Source: Trochalopteron elliotii (taxonomy: Eukaryota > Chordata > Aves > Passeriformes > Leiothrichidae). From it: a stretch of DNA of 64,000 nt. The notes below the pieces were generated by a model. It was given only the letters and a program-made list of their open reading frames with translations, did not search any database and was not told where the DNA came from. Both the position numbers and the translations under genes were made by a program. Positions 1-13,970 of the stretch are shown here, piece by piece. Position 1 is the stretch's first letter. Every line of letters begins with the position of its first letter. Location: contig JANPWX010019233.1 in the NCBI GenBank assembly GCA_024734555.1, forward strand, positions 559,183-623,182, written 5' to 3'.

Positions 1-163
1 CTTTACTCAATATTTTTGCATTTAAAGTGATTAGTGCAACAGATCTGTTGCCTTTTGTAAATTCCGCTGCATTTCCTTGGACAGCCTAGAATCCAGCTAG
101 TAGGGCATGGATATTACTATTTTTCAGTCATCCTCAGGCATATCATGACTAAAATTCAACTTA

Positions 164-532
164 ATGGAACTAGAGACCGGAAGAAGGCATAATTATGCAT
201 CTATCCCTAGAATTGTATTTAAAGATGTAGTAAAGTTGCAGAAGTATCACGAGGGCTATTACCTTACTGTGGAGAAACATGACAAGAAAAGAAAGCAGCT
301 TGTCCCTGAGGCTCGTGTTCTGCAGTGTCAAGGCCATCCCTTGAGCACATGCTTGTATTCTCTTGAAGAGCACAAGATCTTTCAACAGCTTCTTTCAACA
401 GAGATCAATGAGGCTGCTTTTGCAGAAATATTTTTGAAGAAAAAGCACATTGTAAAAATTTGCAATTCATTTCTGGAGGCTTTTGTTTGTCACGAGCTGA
501 ATGGACAGACATGCTTCAATTTTATAACTTAA
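164..532 (+). other. Unidentified 122-codon ORF, possible gene relic
   Basis: An ATG-initiated frame of 122 codons ends at TAA. The predicted product looks more protein-like than the neighbouring chance frames: mixed charged and hydrophobic, with a basic KHDKKRKQ stretch around residue 40 and several cysteines in the second half. I do not recognise a family. It has no obvious splice sites, no clear poly-A tail within about 150 bases and no TRPM3 resemblance. It could be a fragment of a processed pseudogene, a repeat-derived frame or chance. Antisense frames over the same bases look weaker. Confidence 0.25.
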
Positions 533-691
533 TCTTTCTCCTAATGTTGGGGTTTGGTTCACATCACAGTTTCTGGGAAATCCAGGTTGATGATAGTGCC
601 CTAAAATGAATTTGGTGTAACATTTTTGATCAGTGATTAGCAGGGTGACTCTTTTAGGGTAACAGCATTAATTGTTTTGTGGCCATTTCAT

Positions 692-745
692 TAGTAGTAG
701 TAATAATGTGGTAATAATAATAAAAGGAGTAATAATAAGAGTAGC
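692..745. repeat. Imperfect (TAA/TAG)n microsatellite
   Basis: A run of TAG and TAA triplets with interruptions on the + strand. Low complexity; no function inferred. Confidence 0.7.
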
Positions 746-3700
746 ACCTAGTTGTAAAACACTGTTCCGCATATAGACATATAAAACATACTTATAGATA
801 GAATATGAAAGAAAAGAATGAGGAAGAGATAGGGGAAAGGAGAGAGGAGCACAAAGGCAGGAACGAAGCAGGAATGATGGGTAGAAAGCAGAGGCAGATA
901 TTGAATTATCTAGACTAGAAAAACACAATTCTTGCTTATTCCAGACATCTAAATCCAGAGCAAGTTTTCAGGCTTTGAACAAACCCTGCTACTGAAAAAT
1001 AACTGTGAAGATTTTTGTCTGCAGTATTCACATTAAGATTTTTATTCCAACCAAGGTTGTGCATTTGTTAGAGGTTTCTTTGCAGATATACAACATCTGT
1101 CACCACTGACATTCTCTACCTACTAATCCTGTGAAGAGCTATTAGTCAGAAGATGGTGCGAATTAAGTATTCTGAATTTGAATTTGTAACACTAACCTAG
1201 CCATATATAAAGATAATACATTAGAACAGTTTTTTCTGTCTAGTGCCTAAGTTGTACTCAGCTAATTCTAATATTGGTATATTGCTAGAAAGATTTTATG
1301 TCTGAGGTGTGGTTGCTAGGGTAATGGTATCCTGTAAAACTCACAACCTCCTATATGTATGTAAGAGAAAGATGGTGCTCATGGTGCTGAAGGCAGCATA
1401 ACCAGAGGAAATGAATGACCTTGGGGTTGTGAAGTACTCCCAGGGATGAGTGGTGTCTTCACCATTCCTACAAAGCCAGATGCTTCACGTTGCCACATCT
1501 GTCCCAGCTTTTGTCCTTCCTCAAGCTTGACCCTCTGATTTGGTTAATCAGGCAAAACACTGCTTGATGAACTGACCATCATTAGTCTGATCAACCCATC
1601 AAAAACTAGAAGGAAGATGCAAAAAATTGTCTCAGAAAGCTCAGCAGCTAAATTGATCATGGCTATTTTCTCTATGTGCATGGTCAGTGTGCCTGCCTAT
1701 CTGATTTTGCAGCTGCTGGATTGATAGATAACAAAGTAGACAGCCCAGGAGAGGCTTGTCTTATTTCTGGTGCCACTAAATAATGGAGTGCAAACAGGGT
1801 ACAGGCAGGAAGATGTTCGTAAAGTACATCAATACAGATGAATTATGAATGAGGAGAACGAAAATAAAATGCAAGTAACAAAGCACGGAACAAAAAGCTT
1901 CATTGGAAATAATTGTTCCTTCTCTACCTGCTAAAATGTGTGAAAATTGGCATCAGTTATATAAATCTGATGTAAGTGTTGTAGCCAAGGAAAAAGCATA
2001 ATCATAGCAAAAATTACCCCTTTTCTCAGATCATGAGATTTTCCAAGTTCTGACATTTTGGATTTCACTCTTAAATAATGGTCTCTGAAATGTATGCCCA
2101 GGAAGCATGATGATGATGGTAATGATGATGATGTCCTGTAATGTTCCATTTGCTTGATTAAGTTTAAAGTTTTTGTTGAATAAAATCTGAAGTACACAGT
2201 ATGAATGAGTAGGTGAGGCCCTAGAAGAGTGATCTAGGCATGTTAGATTTGCAAGACAGAGCAATTTTCACTTCGCAATTCAGTGAATAATTTTTATGAA
2301 ATTGCATACTTATCTGAGTTGACATTACAAGAATCACTTTTGTTCACAAATGTATTTGGGCCAAGATGCTTAATGAGGGCTGTGGTACAAAAATCTATTT
2401 AAAATTAAGTGGACTACACATGTTTGTGTACATAAAGCTGCAGATTACAAGGGTAAGATAGTATTTCATAGATTATTTATGGAGATTCTCTATTGTCATA
2501 TTTACATACAATTCTCTAAAAAAGTTTATTCCAAGAGCATGAGTGCTCACCAAAGCTAAGTAGTCAGGAAGCAGGCTAGGAGACTTCACTTTCAGGCCAT
2601 CCCTGCAAAACACATTGTGTTGAGTAATAGCTCAGAAGTCTGTTTTCAGCTTTCAAAGGAGTATTTACTTCTGTCTCAATAAACAAATTAGTATTTTGCC
2701 TTAAAGACAATAAATCTGATGTCTGAGTTTTCTGACTAATACAGGCTGCTCTACTCTTTTGGGAGCACTTTATTTTGCAGCTTGGACTGGCATGTTACTG
2801 GAGTGCTTTTTTCACAAATCATGACGTGAATTTTCTCAGAAGCCAGAATTTGTTTTCTAGCAAGCTGCATGGGTCTGTCTGTGGAGCTTCATTGGGCAGC
2901 CAGTGGGAAAGACCACTTTGGCAAGCCCAAAAGTTCTGTGTCCTTGAAAGCAACCACACCTGTGGCAGTGAGAGATGTTTGTCATAAAACTAATTATTCC
3001 AAAATATTGTTTTGAGAATGAATACACCTAATCTTTTATCCATTGAATAGAAAATGGAAATTGTTGAGAGTCAGGGAAGATCCAATCTAAGCAACTTTGT
3101 AATAAAAAATGGCACATTAACTCCAGCAGTGAAGTGAATACCCCCTACTAGTTAAGCTTGTTTTCTTATTACTAGCATGGCCATTTTCCACTTAATTTGT
3201 TTCCTTGAATATTTGAAGTTTCAGTGTCTACATTAAGCAAACTGATAGTATCATTGCCTGCTACTCCATTACAAGAAGGAAGTGCAGAATGAAGAGTGTA
3301 GTCAGTGAGCATAATTTTGTGTTCATCCATTAATTCATGAAGCAGATTTCCACAAAGATGCAAGAGATACAATTTGATTAGTTTTCCACTAAAAAAAAAA
3401 AATCCCATCTCTAGCTCATGGCAGCAAGTAATAGACATTTTCTTCTTGCCTCTGCTGTTCTCTGTTGTTCCTGTACCACAGTGTATGGTTGCTGTGGCAA
3501 TCATGATGGCTGCTCAGGGACACCGTAAACCTTACTCAGCTTTCTGCTGCTGATGTGTATGGCAGTTTGTAGTTCCAGATGACTTAATGTGTAACTTGCA
3601 TCTCTGGTGCTGTCAGATTCAAGTAAAGGAGGTGTCACACTATAGTAACTGAGTGCATTGAGCTGAGATCCAGACAACGTGCATCATGCAGGTGCTGGTT

Positions 3701-5632
3701 ATTTATTGTGCTTTTATTTCAAACAGAGATGGGTCCCAATTTTCCAAAAATACACAGTGCATGAGAAGGCTGCCTTGCAAGGCTAATATTCAAATCCCAG
3801 TATTGTCACACTAATGTAAAGCTTTGACTCTTCTTAATGGTTATTTACGCAAAGTACTGGGAAGCTGTTGAGTCATTGTTATGTCCTGGTCCACTTGGAA
3901 AAGGTTGTTTGATTTACTCTGAGCAGTTCATGGGTAAAAAAACTAAAATTCCGGGGAGGTTCAGTATCAAAATTTTATTTGCAAACTTCAGAACATTAAG
4001 GTAGAATAACATACTTGGCAAACTCTAAAATGTAGCAATTTTGGTTAGAAATTCAACAGTATAAAAGCATAACAATTAACACTTAAGAAAATGTGTAAGG
4101 GAAAAGAAATAAAGATAGAGAGAGGGTAAAATTAGAAATGTGTATATTCACCACCTGTGGATCCAGCGATGAGACTTCATTGTTGCAATTTCTGTATCTG
4201 TTGGTTGAAGCAATGATCACAGTCTTGATCCTTTGGGGCTGGGGGAAGCCCATAAAGCCCAGTGGGTTAATACTACTCAGGCTCAGTGGGAATGCCCAGG
4301 TGCCTCTGCTGGAGGGGGAGTTTTACCCAGATAATATAACACTATAGATCGTGGGACATAATGTTACAGCTGCCTCTTGGTTCAGTGTAGTTGAGTCAAT
4401 TATCAGAAAGGATGAATACCTTCAGGCTATGTGGGAAGCTGAGCCACTTGTGTAAGGACATTGGCATGAAAAAAAGCACTATCCCACCTCTCAGGATTTG
4501 CTTCCTTTCAGCCTCTTCCCACATCTTGTTCAGCACCCAGCTGTAGTGTCCAGAGATGGGTGTGCACCTCCTCTGCACCTGGGTGGTTACTTGGAGCATC
4601 ATCAGCAAAGCATCCTGTGCTTTTGCAAATGGTCAATTGTTTGAATCATCAACCATCAACTTTCCAGTATCTCACAGTGATTTAGCAGTTTCTTTTCTAT
4701 ATGGACTACAAATAAGGCTTGTTGATCTTTGGTGGCTTTATGTCTTCGTGACTGAAAAGGCTACTGTAGCAAACTTGTCCATGTTTCTGGAAGAGTTTGT
4801 ATAGGGAAGAATGTGACTTGATCGTACACTGACTGCAAAAAACGTGCTTTTCAGTGGATGTGCAAGCTCAGTGAATTCATATGCTGGTTGGAACTGTTTA
4901 TTAGCATACACCTTGATCTGAATTAAACATTAGCTAAATCAGATGACTTTTAAGCATCTACTAGTATGTTTTCACTTGATTTCTTTGGCCCTTCCCACAG
5001 GTTAGAAGTTCATTTAGGTCTGTTTTTTTCAAGAAATTTTTCCTCAATAAAATCATTTCAGCTAATGTTTTTTAATGCTGGTGTAATTTTTTCTCTTACA
5101 GTGGAGGCTGAAGAGGGCTTGGTGTCTTCTCAAACAGTGAAAGTCAACAATAGTTCTTGCAGCATAGTTGCTGTGAACAGCATATAATTTGGCAACAGTA
5201 GGAAAGCATAATGTAACTGCTGGCGTGCTGGTTGCAAAAGTGGTTCTCGTTTCTCCCGTGGAAACAGTCTGTAGATTTCCAGCATAAAGTGTACTAAAGA
5301 AAATTTGTCCTCTGTGTCCAAACTGATGTGCCAATCCACTTCAGGACTGACTACAGCTCTAGTAATTTTGGAGAAGATTAAACCTCCTATCCAGCCCATA
5401 CAAATCAATAGGATTAATCTGGTACTTAGGTTCTACCTCTCTAAGTGTTAAGATGATGAGTAGTGTTTTTTAATTTTGCAAACCCCACCTGATTTCTTTT
5501 TTGTAAAGAACTAAGACTGGCAAGAAGGCAGATGAAGTTAGCTGAAGTTAGTCGTTGACTCCACAGAGAATAAAAATATAATCCTGAGAACAGTTTTTTC
5601 ATTTCAGTAGTTCAGAGAACAACCTTCACTAG

Positions 5633-5765
5633 AAAAAAAGCTATATACAAAAAAAGTAAAAAACAAAAACAAAAATAAAAATAAAACAAACAAACAAAAA
5701 CAACTCCCAAAAACCCCTAACAAAAAAAAAAAAAAAAAAAAAAATAAAACCAAAAAAACCCCAAA
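5633..5765. repeat. A-rich low-complexity tract
   Basis: Almost pure A with scattered C and T (AAAAC, AAAAT and AAAC units) and an uninterrupted run of over 20 A near 5721-5743. It could be a degraded poly-A or poly-T tail of an old insertion, but no element body is recognisable on either side. Confidence 0.8.
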
Positions 5766-8700
5766 GACAACTGTTGTATTACACTTAACCCTGGAGAAGC
5801 TTTTGATCATACCATCTGCTTTTCAGCTACTGTCACATGAGGTAGGGCATCAGCTTTAGAAACTACAAAAATGTCAGGCTTACCACAGAACCAGAAGCGT
5901 GCAATTTAGTTATTGTGTCCATCCTGAACTTCTGCTGTTCTATCTTCACGTCTGCAACATGTCTGCAAAGACAAATATTCCTTTTGTTGCTTACATTTAG
6001 TAAGCAAACATTTTCTGTTTTATTTGGCGCATACGGTGAAGTCATCTGGTAGATACTAATGCAACTTACTGCCAATCTATTTACTTCCTATCTTCCTTCA
6101 TATTAAAATTGTTAAAATTGCAGGTACAGAAATAAAATTTAAAATATTTCTTTTCCCTCTAAAAATAGAAGCTTGTGAAATTATCCATTACCCCATTTAC
6201 ACTATTAACAGGTATATGGGAAATGCATACTGAATTGTTATACAGCTCTGTAAATTTTCTGGATGAGGAAATTGAAGGCAAAGCAGTGCTTAGTGGCACA
6301 GCAAAATTCCACATTAGATAATATAAACCAATTTTTGCAATCAGGGAATTGGGGGGTTCAACGCAGTATATATACTCCATGATAATATTCAGAAACCTTT
6401 CTTACTGCCAGGTTCTGTTGTGTCTGGGAAGTCATAATTTCTTTTATCTTTCTTAGAAAATAAAATTATCCTCTCTGTGGCTTCACATGGAGCACAGAGA
6501 CCAATTCATTACTGCTGTAATATCTCAGTCAGAAACGAGGAGCTCACTGTATGAGATTTAGGGTTTCTGTGGATAAAGCACAAACTGCAAATTTACTGTT
6601 CTACAGGAATTTCTCACACTGAGTGAACTGCCTTTTCCAAGTATTGCCTATTTAGTCTCACCAGCAAACCAGCTAAGAAACTAATGGTATGTGGCTATTT
6701 TTGTTGCTTGGTCTCTGCATGTTGTCATGACACTGTCAACCTCAATACAGAATAGCCATATGTCTGCATCATCTATAGCAAAGCAATCTGGGCAGCTGTG
6801 TCCCATGAGACTATTTGAAAACTGTTGCAAAGGAAAACTAGAAATTGAAGTTTAACGTGGAGTAACAGTCCCCAGCATTAATACTGTTGCCACCCAATCA
6901 ACTCAAAATACCTTCTTCTAAGGTCAGCATTTTCAGTTCAGATTAGAAGATGTAGGTATGCATGTAAGTCTGGCAGACAATATTTTTTAGGGCCATGACT
7001 TGCATGATGCAATTTTCAGGATATACAGCAATAGGAATGACCAAACTGAATTCTTGTTCTCTTAGAGTAACAGAATATCCATCTCAGTGATGAACTTTCT
7101 TCTTAATTTGTGACTTCTATATTTCAGAAGAATATCTATTATGTCAGTATCTTCACAATACCTCCAGGAACCCTTTCTGTACTAGAAGAGCTGCAGGAAG
7201 TGAACTACATTACACTTCCTCCACATTTCTTGTCTGAATCAGGGTAATGGAAGACCTTGGATTATTCCAATATGTGAATGAAAATGTCTGTCTCAGCAGT
7301 TAAAACCACTACTCTCTTTTGGGGTGATCTTAACAAGTTTCTACACTGCAAGTCTACACGAAATCACATCTCTGCTTATTTCCACAGTCTGTGATGTGCA
7401 CAGCACAGTGATTTAAGAGACAATGTCTGACTTGTATTACCCTGCTTATATGCTTTGTGACCTACATTATATATTTATTAATATATTGATGGCTGTAATC
7501 ACAGAGACTGTTAATTCAGGCAGTGAAATGTCGTAATGTACAAGTATGAAACCTTTTGTGTAGGGGAAAAGAAATGGGTTTACTACCAAAACATTTTTGG
7601 TCATTTATTCCACTGGAAAATATGCATATTCTATTCCATAATGTTGATAGTACTGTAAGACTTAAATTGTAAGTGCATATCATAAAATATAAAAATTTTT
7701 CAATGGGACAGAGATGTGAGATGTCCATAACCTGTTCTCTCAGTCATTAAGATTGTCTCAGATGTCCAGTCTGGAAAAAAAAAAGATACTAAGTACAGGG
7801 AAAGCCAAACATTTACAGTAACTTATGTCAATTGATGGCTCGGTTGCAGAATTGCTGCCTTTCTTATAAGCATTGATTGTTTTGCTTTTCCACTGCTTTT
7901 TACTAGACATTGAATCTATGAAAAATAAAATTAAAATATGAAATTCTGCGGTACTGGCACAGTGAAGAAAGAGCTGTAAAATTTTAAAATTTTGCAGCCA
8001 ACATTCAAACTTCTCCCTTTGTATCTGTACCCTCATATTTCCTCATCCGAAATTCTCTTCTGTACTCCTCAAAATAGCAAAATAAGTTAATTTAACTTAG
8101 TTTTTTCCCTAAACACAATCCTTTCTAATTTTTCTATTCCTGAATTTCCTCTTATTTGGCCATCCCCCTTCTTCTGCAGTATGACCCACTGTGCTCCCTT
8201 TGATCTTTGTTTTGCCTCCACACCAAGTAGTTTTTCCCCTGTGTGAAATAGTATTATTCTTTCCAAGAAAGAGGGAAATGCTTTTAACTGGCCTTCTTTA
8301 ATGTTTTATTTTGTCAAACTCTCATTTTTATTTTCAGGATAATTTTCCTCTGAAATATTTAGGTAGGCCTAGCTAAATTATAAATGTCAACATGTACTCT
8401 TGAAGCAATTTCCTACTTTGCTGAACAAAACTGTGTTCTAAAACAGGAGACTTTTTAGGTTGCACTCACAACTGTGTCCATGTTTGTGTAGGAAAGGGAG
8501 AGGTTTTATTCTGACTTATGTAACTTAGATGCATAAGAAAAGTTTATATGTCAGGTGAAATTTAAAGACACTAAAAATTTTTCTGGAGGTAGCTAAAAAA
8601 AATCACTTCAAAGGTATTTTAAAGCACCATATAGTTTCTCCTGATGTCATAATGAAATTATGATGAGAAACAATTAGATTTCTAAAAGCATGAATAATTT

Positions 8701-9085
8701 GCAACATTCTTAGAATGCTGTTTATAAAGCAAGCACACTTGGTGCTTTCTTTGCTCACATCACTGCTGCCCTGCTTTTTTTCTTCCTCTTCAGCTATCCA
8801 TTGTCTAGTCAGCAGGCACAGTCAATTTGAGGTTTAAAGGATTATTTTTCTTCTTCGTCTCTTGTCTCTTTCATGACACAGGGCAAAACATCTTTCTATG
8901 CAGTTGTGCACATCAGTCTCACTCTGGTTTTGGTGATGTTTCCCTCTCCAAACAAATACATGCTAAAAATTTGAGCATATTTGAGCTCAGTCTTCAACCA
9001 CTTCTGAAGTGGTTGAAGTTAACCATACTGTAAAAAAAATAAATGTTCACATGTTATAGAATGTACCAAGTACAGCCTTGTGCTG

Positions 9086-9120
9086 CGTAGCTGCATAGCT
9101 ATGCATAGCTGCATAGCATT
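9086..9120. repeat. Short direct/inverted repeat (TAGCTGCATAG)
   Basis: TAGCTGCATAG recurs around a central palindrome GCTATGCATAGC, so the region is both a direct and an inverted repeat of about 10 bases. It may form a small hairpin. No function is indicated. Confidence 0.5.
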
Positions 9121-10751
9121 TCATTAATCCTGAAACCTTACTGTTACCTCAGACATAATAAGCTCTTCCGTCTCTGTGGAGTTTTCAGAATAAATTCTAG
9201 GGGGGAAAAACAGTGCTGTATTGGGAGGGAAAGACTCACTTTTTGGCAAGTAAAGGCATGAAAAAAGGAAATTAATATGCTGGTAGTAGGAAAGACTATT
9301 TATGGGCTGTCATTTGTTTTACCAAACACTGCTTTAGACCATATCAGAACAGTTTTTTGATTCATTACCATCCTATGGCCTGGGAAATTTTGAGTTGATT
9401 ATTATCTGTTGTTCTTGCTTCATATTCTAGGGGTAAAATCAACTTTGCCCAATTGCAGTACAAATTTGTACATACTGTCCAATGCATAGCGGCTCATATT
9501 GATGGAAGTTAACCATTTATATATCCAGCTAGGCCTGAATATGGGAAGCTGTGACACAGTTATGATGGCTTAGGAAGCATTCTATAAAACAAAACAAACT
9601 TTTGGGTCTTATGACTTGCTAATCTGGGCACTGGCACCACTTCTGTCTGTCTTCTGCACAAGTCCTGTCTTCTTCACATATGATAGCTCTACTTCCCCCA
9701 GATGAGTACGGGACACAGTGTGAACATTTATTGAGAACAAGTTTGTAGAATTCAGGAATTTTTAGTTTAGGACCCATTACAACCTACTACAGCCAGTTCT
9801 TTGTCCTCTGAAGTGTCTCAGGGTTCCTTCCATTTCAGGGATTGTCTCACCTATGACCTATGAAAATGATATTTTCCTTCTGTTTCGCAACATCTTCTCT
9901 CCTCAGCATTTTTGGGAGGTATCCCTGTTTTAGCTGGTCCTTTGATTGCTAGGTGCCACTATGGACTACATATGGACAGCTGTAATTTATATGTCTAAGG
10001 TGACCCTGCATGTACATTCATAGAGAACTTGGGAAAACTCACATGGCAGTGTACTGTCTCTGTCTCTCTTCACTGTGTCTCTGTCTGTTCTCTCTATTCA
10101 GTGTGTGGATAATTTCCTAAAGTCTGTTTGGTATTCACTGCTCTCAGGTAAAATACTGTTACCTGACTTTGTCTTTAGGAGCTCAGTGCAATATCAGCAT
10201 GAAGGCAGAAAAACAAAAGAAGGAATGAAACATGTATGTTTAGCATCTGACCCTGCTGAGGCAGAAATTATGTACAAGGAAGGAAAAAGTAATCAGTCAA
10301 ACAAGGATGGAACAGATTATAAACAGAGAGCAAAGCAGTTTTAAATTAGGTGCTTTTGGTAGCATCCAGGGTCAGATAATACTTTACTTCTGCTTCACCC
10401 CAGCACCTCTTCAGCCTCCTCCCACCTTGCTTTTTAGCCTGATGCTCTTCTTTACTCCATCTTCTTGGTTTTTACTAGCTTTCTATCTGTCCTGCCTGAA
10501 AATTAGGTTTCTGCCCTGCTGGACTGTAATTATTGCTGGCAGTTATCACAGTGTGCTGTAATCCTACTTGCAAAGAGGGTCTATTTTGGCTCATTGATTT
10601 CCTATCACATTTTCCTAGGCAGAATGAGGATGCAGCTGGTTTATTTTCCTGGAAGTTAATCCTGTTCACATTAAGATACTTCAGTAAAATCTGCAATGAG
10701 GTAGAGGGCAGACCTTCCCAGGTTTTTTTTGCTGGCTTGGCTTGCGTGTTT

Positions 10752-10800
10752 GGGGTTTGTTGTTTGTGGGGGGAGTTTAGTGGAGGGGGGGGAGCAGGGG
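10752..10800 (+). other. G-run cluster, potential G-quadruplex
   Basis: G-runs of 4 (10752-10755), 6 (10768-10773), 8 (10785-10792) and 4 (10797-10800) on the + strand, with short loops between the last three. The 8-base run can supply two tetrads' worth of strands, so the pattern fits a quadruplex in the sense DNA and in the TRPM3 pre-mRNA. The surroundings are AT-rich, which makes it stand out. Confidence 0.5.
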
Positions 10801-13075
10801 AGCTTGTGTCTCTTCTTTCTTTTAAGGGCACATCTCATGCATTTTACTTAGGAAAGTTTTGTGGAGGGAAATGAGGGGTGGTTTGTTATAGCAAAAGTTT
10901 GACTGTCGGGTTCCAAGCACCTCCACCTGAAAGGAGTGCAGGTACCCCCAGCTTTGAAAGTACCCGCTACTGTGCTTTGCAAGGAGATCACTATGGGCGC
11001 ACCAAAACAATTCAAGACATTTAGCAATAATACAGTTGCAAGAATCTAGTTGCTTGTCAACTGCTTTGCAGCTTGTTGGGCAACCTCTACTGATGATTCA
11101 TTTGCCTGTTTCAGGTATGCCTTTCTGAAGATCTGTGTCTTCAGTTCAGTGCAATACAATTTTATGTTTGTAAGGAATGGTAACCCCAGCGTCTATTATA
11201 TTTGCAAAGAAGAGAAAAAAAATACTTTTGTAAAAATGCTTTCTGTTGGAAATCACAGTTCCTCACTGAGATTACTCAGAAAATTACCTGAAAAAGTCAT
11301 TTCAGGCCTATAAATAGTGTGAACACTGAGGAAAGGAAGAAATCAGAAAAAGACTATCCCCAAAATACCCAGTGGGGTAGCAGTGGAACAGAAAAAAATA
11401 TTATTTTACAATAATTGTGTTTAGCACCAACAATTGAAAATACCACCTACACAGAGGTAATAATGTGGTCCCAAATGCCTACAGAAAAAAAAAAATACAG
11501 TACCTGATTTGGGGTTTTTTTTCTTCTTTGGATGTAAATTGGTTTTTGGCTCAAGAGAAATAGCTGACTAGGGTAAAAGTTTTACTCTCTAACAGTTTCA
11601 TTATACTCCTGTGAAAAATACGAAAAGTTTTCATAGCTACAGTCTGAAACGGAGCAGCACAGAGAGAATTTCTTTTTAAACTAGTCTTCCCTTTTTCACA
11701 GCAATCCAGAAGAATGTCTGGTGGTAGTTTGATTAAAACTGCAACTCTTACCCCCTTGTTTCCTTTTGGTATGTAAGCAAGTCCTTAGCAAATATTACTT
11801 TTTAACACAAACTTCTTGGAATTTATTATTTTCTAATGAAATCTGCTGGATTCCATTTCACAGCTTACTAAACTGTTCTTCCTTCTGTATTTTTTTTTCT
11901 GTTAAAATTGTCCAGAGAGTACAACTCAACAACAGGCTTAAAGGGTCTACAGTAGGTAGGTGAAAAGCTCTTAGACACTTTCTCTTCATTGAAAGAAGAA
12001 AGGCTTTTTCTTTTTCTTAGTCATGAGCTATTAAGTTGGTTTTTAAGTCTTTAATTTTCTGTTATTTTTCATCTACCGAGATGGAAGACACTTATCTAAA
12101 AAGAGATAGGTGAGAATAGAGCTTACTGACTCAGATATTTTCCTTTAGCACAGTATGTTTTTTAGTGCAGGAGCATATGTATCCCATTCTAACAGGGCTC
12201 CAGCCAGTGTTCTCAGTGTGTTGCTTATCAGTTCTCTGCAGAGCTTGACCCACCAATGTACTTGTAAGTAGCACTGGCCGGTTGTGAGATACATTAATGG
12301 CTTTTGGAGTTAGGTGACCACATTGGAAACATGAAATTATTATCTGTTAACTCAGGGGAAAAAAAAAAAAAAAAACAGAAGAAGAGGTCTCCAGCAAAAA
12401 AAGACAGGTTTTTTAAGACCTAAAGATATTTCTAAATGTAAATTCTGCATAAATACTTTAGGACATGTCTGCATTTCCTATTGCCTCTGACTACAGAAAC
12501 TAAAGGTTGCTATATGTATTTTAAACCTTGCATGCTGTCAGAAAAATTTCTTTTATCAACCCATCAATATCTGGTGCCAAGTAAAATATCTCTCAGTGTC
12601 AAGGAATAACAGTGAGAGGCATCTATGCTGAAGGAGAGATGGATGCCACCCACCCAGCTGCTATGGATGGATAGCTCAAATGACCCTGTGTCTGCAGATA
12701 TTTATAGTGTAAAGTGGTTGATACATACTCAGATTTTCTGCTGTGTTCTGCTTTTCAGCCCAGGTTCTGGCCAGACTGTTTATTTGGGGTTGCTTCTGTG
12801 CTCTCACTAACAGCCAATAGGATTAATCTCAGTTACTCCTACTTGCTGAGTATCTGCCTGGACAAAAGTTCAATTACCTCACACAGGAGGAGTGCCTCTG
12901 CCACAGAGAGCAAGCAGCTGTGGACAGTGACAGTAAACCTAAACCATAAGAAGAGGCTGGACATATTTGTTTACTACCTCTGTGCATTCAGAAAAAACAG
13001 AAGTCTGCAGTGCCAACTGAGTCTTTGAGGTCCTAAATTCAGAGCATTTTGAAATTAAGTTAGTATTTGGTTGAG

Positions 13076-13512
13076 AGCCAGCTGAACATGAGCCAGCAGT
13101 TAGCCCAGGTGGCCAATTAGGCCAGTGGCATCCTGGCTTATATCAGCAACAGTCTGGCCAGCAGGACCAGGGCAATGACAATCCCCCTGTGCTCAGCCTG
13201 AGGTAAGGGTCACTCCCTGAGGCCTTACCTTAAGTCCTGTGTTCTGTTTTGGGCCAGAAGTTGCGTCAGGGAAGCTTCAGGTTGGATATTAGAAGAAGGT
13301 TCTCCACTGAGAGGGTGTTTGGGAACTGGACCAGGCTCCCCAGGGAAGTGGTCACAGCACCAAGCCTGACAGAGTTCAAGGAGCATGTGGACAATACATT
13401 CTAGCAAAGGGTGTGACTCTTGGGGTGTCCTGTGCAAGGCCAGGAGTTGGACTGGATGATCCTTGTGGGTCCCTTCCAACTCAGGATATTCTGTGGTTCT
13501 GTGATAATGTGA
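13076..13512 (+). mobile_element. CR1 LINE 3' fragment (internally deleted)
   Basis: The sequence resembles the 3' end of CR1 ORF2 (ACATGAGCCAGCAG, GGCCAGCAGGACCAGGG) up to about 13250. It then jumps to the later GGTTGGATATTAGAAGAAGG and TTGGACTGGATGATC portion and ends in the CR1-type ATTCTGTGGTTCTGTGA tail. The jump implies an internal deletion. CR1 elements are non-LTR retrotransposons that are usually 5'-truncated and end in 8-bp repeats rather than poly-A, as here. It is a dead copy in the same orientation as TRPM3. Confidence 0.85.
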
Positions 13513-13519
13513 TGTACTG

Positions 13520-13970
13520 AGGCCTGTCCCAGACAAGGGCAGAGATAGGGAAGGGTCTGGAGCGGAAATCTGATGAAGATCAGCTGAAGATGTTTAGCCT
13601 GGAGCAAGGGAGCCTCAGGGGAGACCTTATCACTCTCTGGAACTACCTGAAAGGAGGTTGGGGTGAGGGAGGGATCAGTTTCTTCTCCCAAGTAAGAGGT
13701 GATAGGACAGGAGGAAACAGCCTGAGGTTGCACCAGATGCAGGGTTGGACTGGATATTAGGAAACAAATCTCACTGAAAGGCTTGTCAAGCACTGGACCA
13801 AGCTGTCCAGGGAAGTGGTTGAGGCACCATTACTGGAGGTATTTAAAAAATGAGTTGATGTGGCACATAGTTTAGTGGTAGACTTGGCAGTGCTGTATTA
13901 ATAGTTGAACTGGATGATCTTAGAGGTCTTTTCCAAACTAAAAAATCCTATGATTGTGAGATTATATGAG
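13520..13970 (+). mobile_element. CR1 LINE 3' fragment, second copy
   Basis: A second CR1 3' region follows the first by only a few bases in the same direction. Landmarks are TTTAGCCTGGAGCAAGGGAG, GAGACCTTATCACTCTCTGG, TAGTGGTAGACTTGGCAGTG and the tail AAATCCTATGATTGTGAGAT. It covers the end of ORF2 and the short 3' UTR. Stops and indels show it is dead. The direct head-to-tail abutment suggests that one copy inserted at the 3' end of the other, or a local duplication followed by divergence. Confidence 0.85.

Noticed and set aside
10475..10874. Overlapping ORFs of over 110 codons on both strands near 10.5-10.9 kb.
   Set aside because: Both are open because of local composition around the G-run cluster. 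The products are low-complexity or unlike any family, and neither has splice or promoter context.
13225..13793. Antisense ORFs of 103 and 130 codons.
   Set aside because: They are the reverse strand of the CR1 3' fragments and have no independent support.
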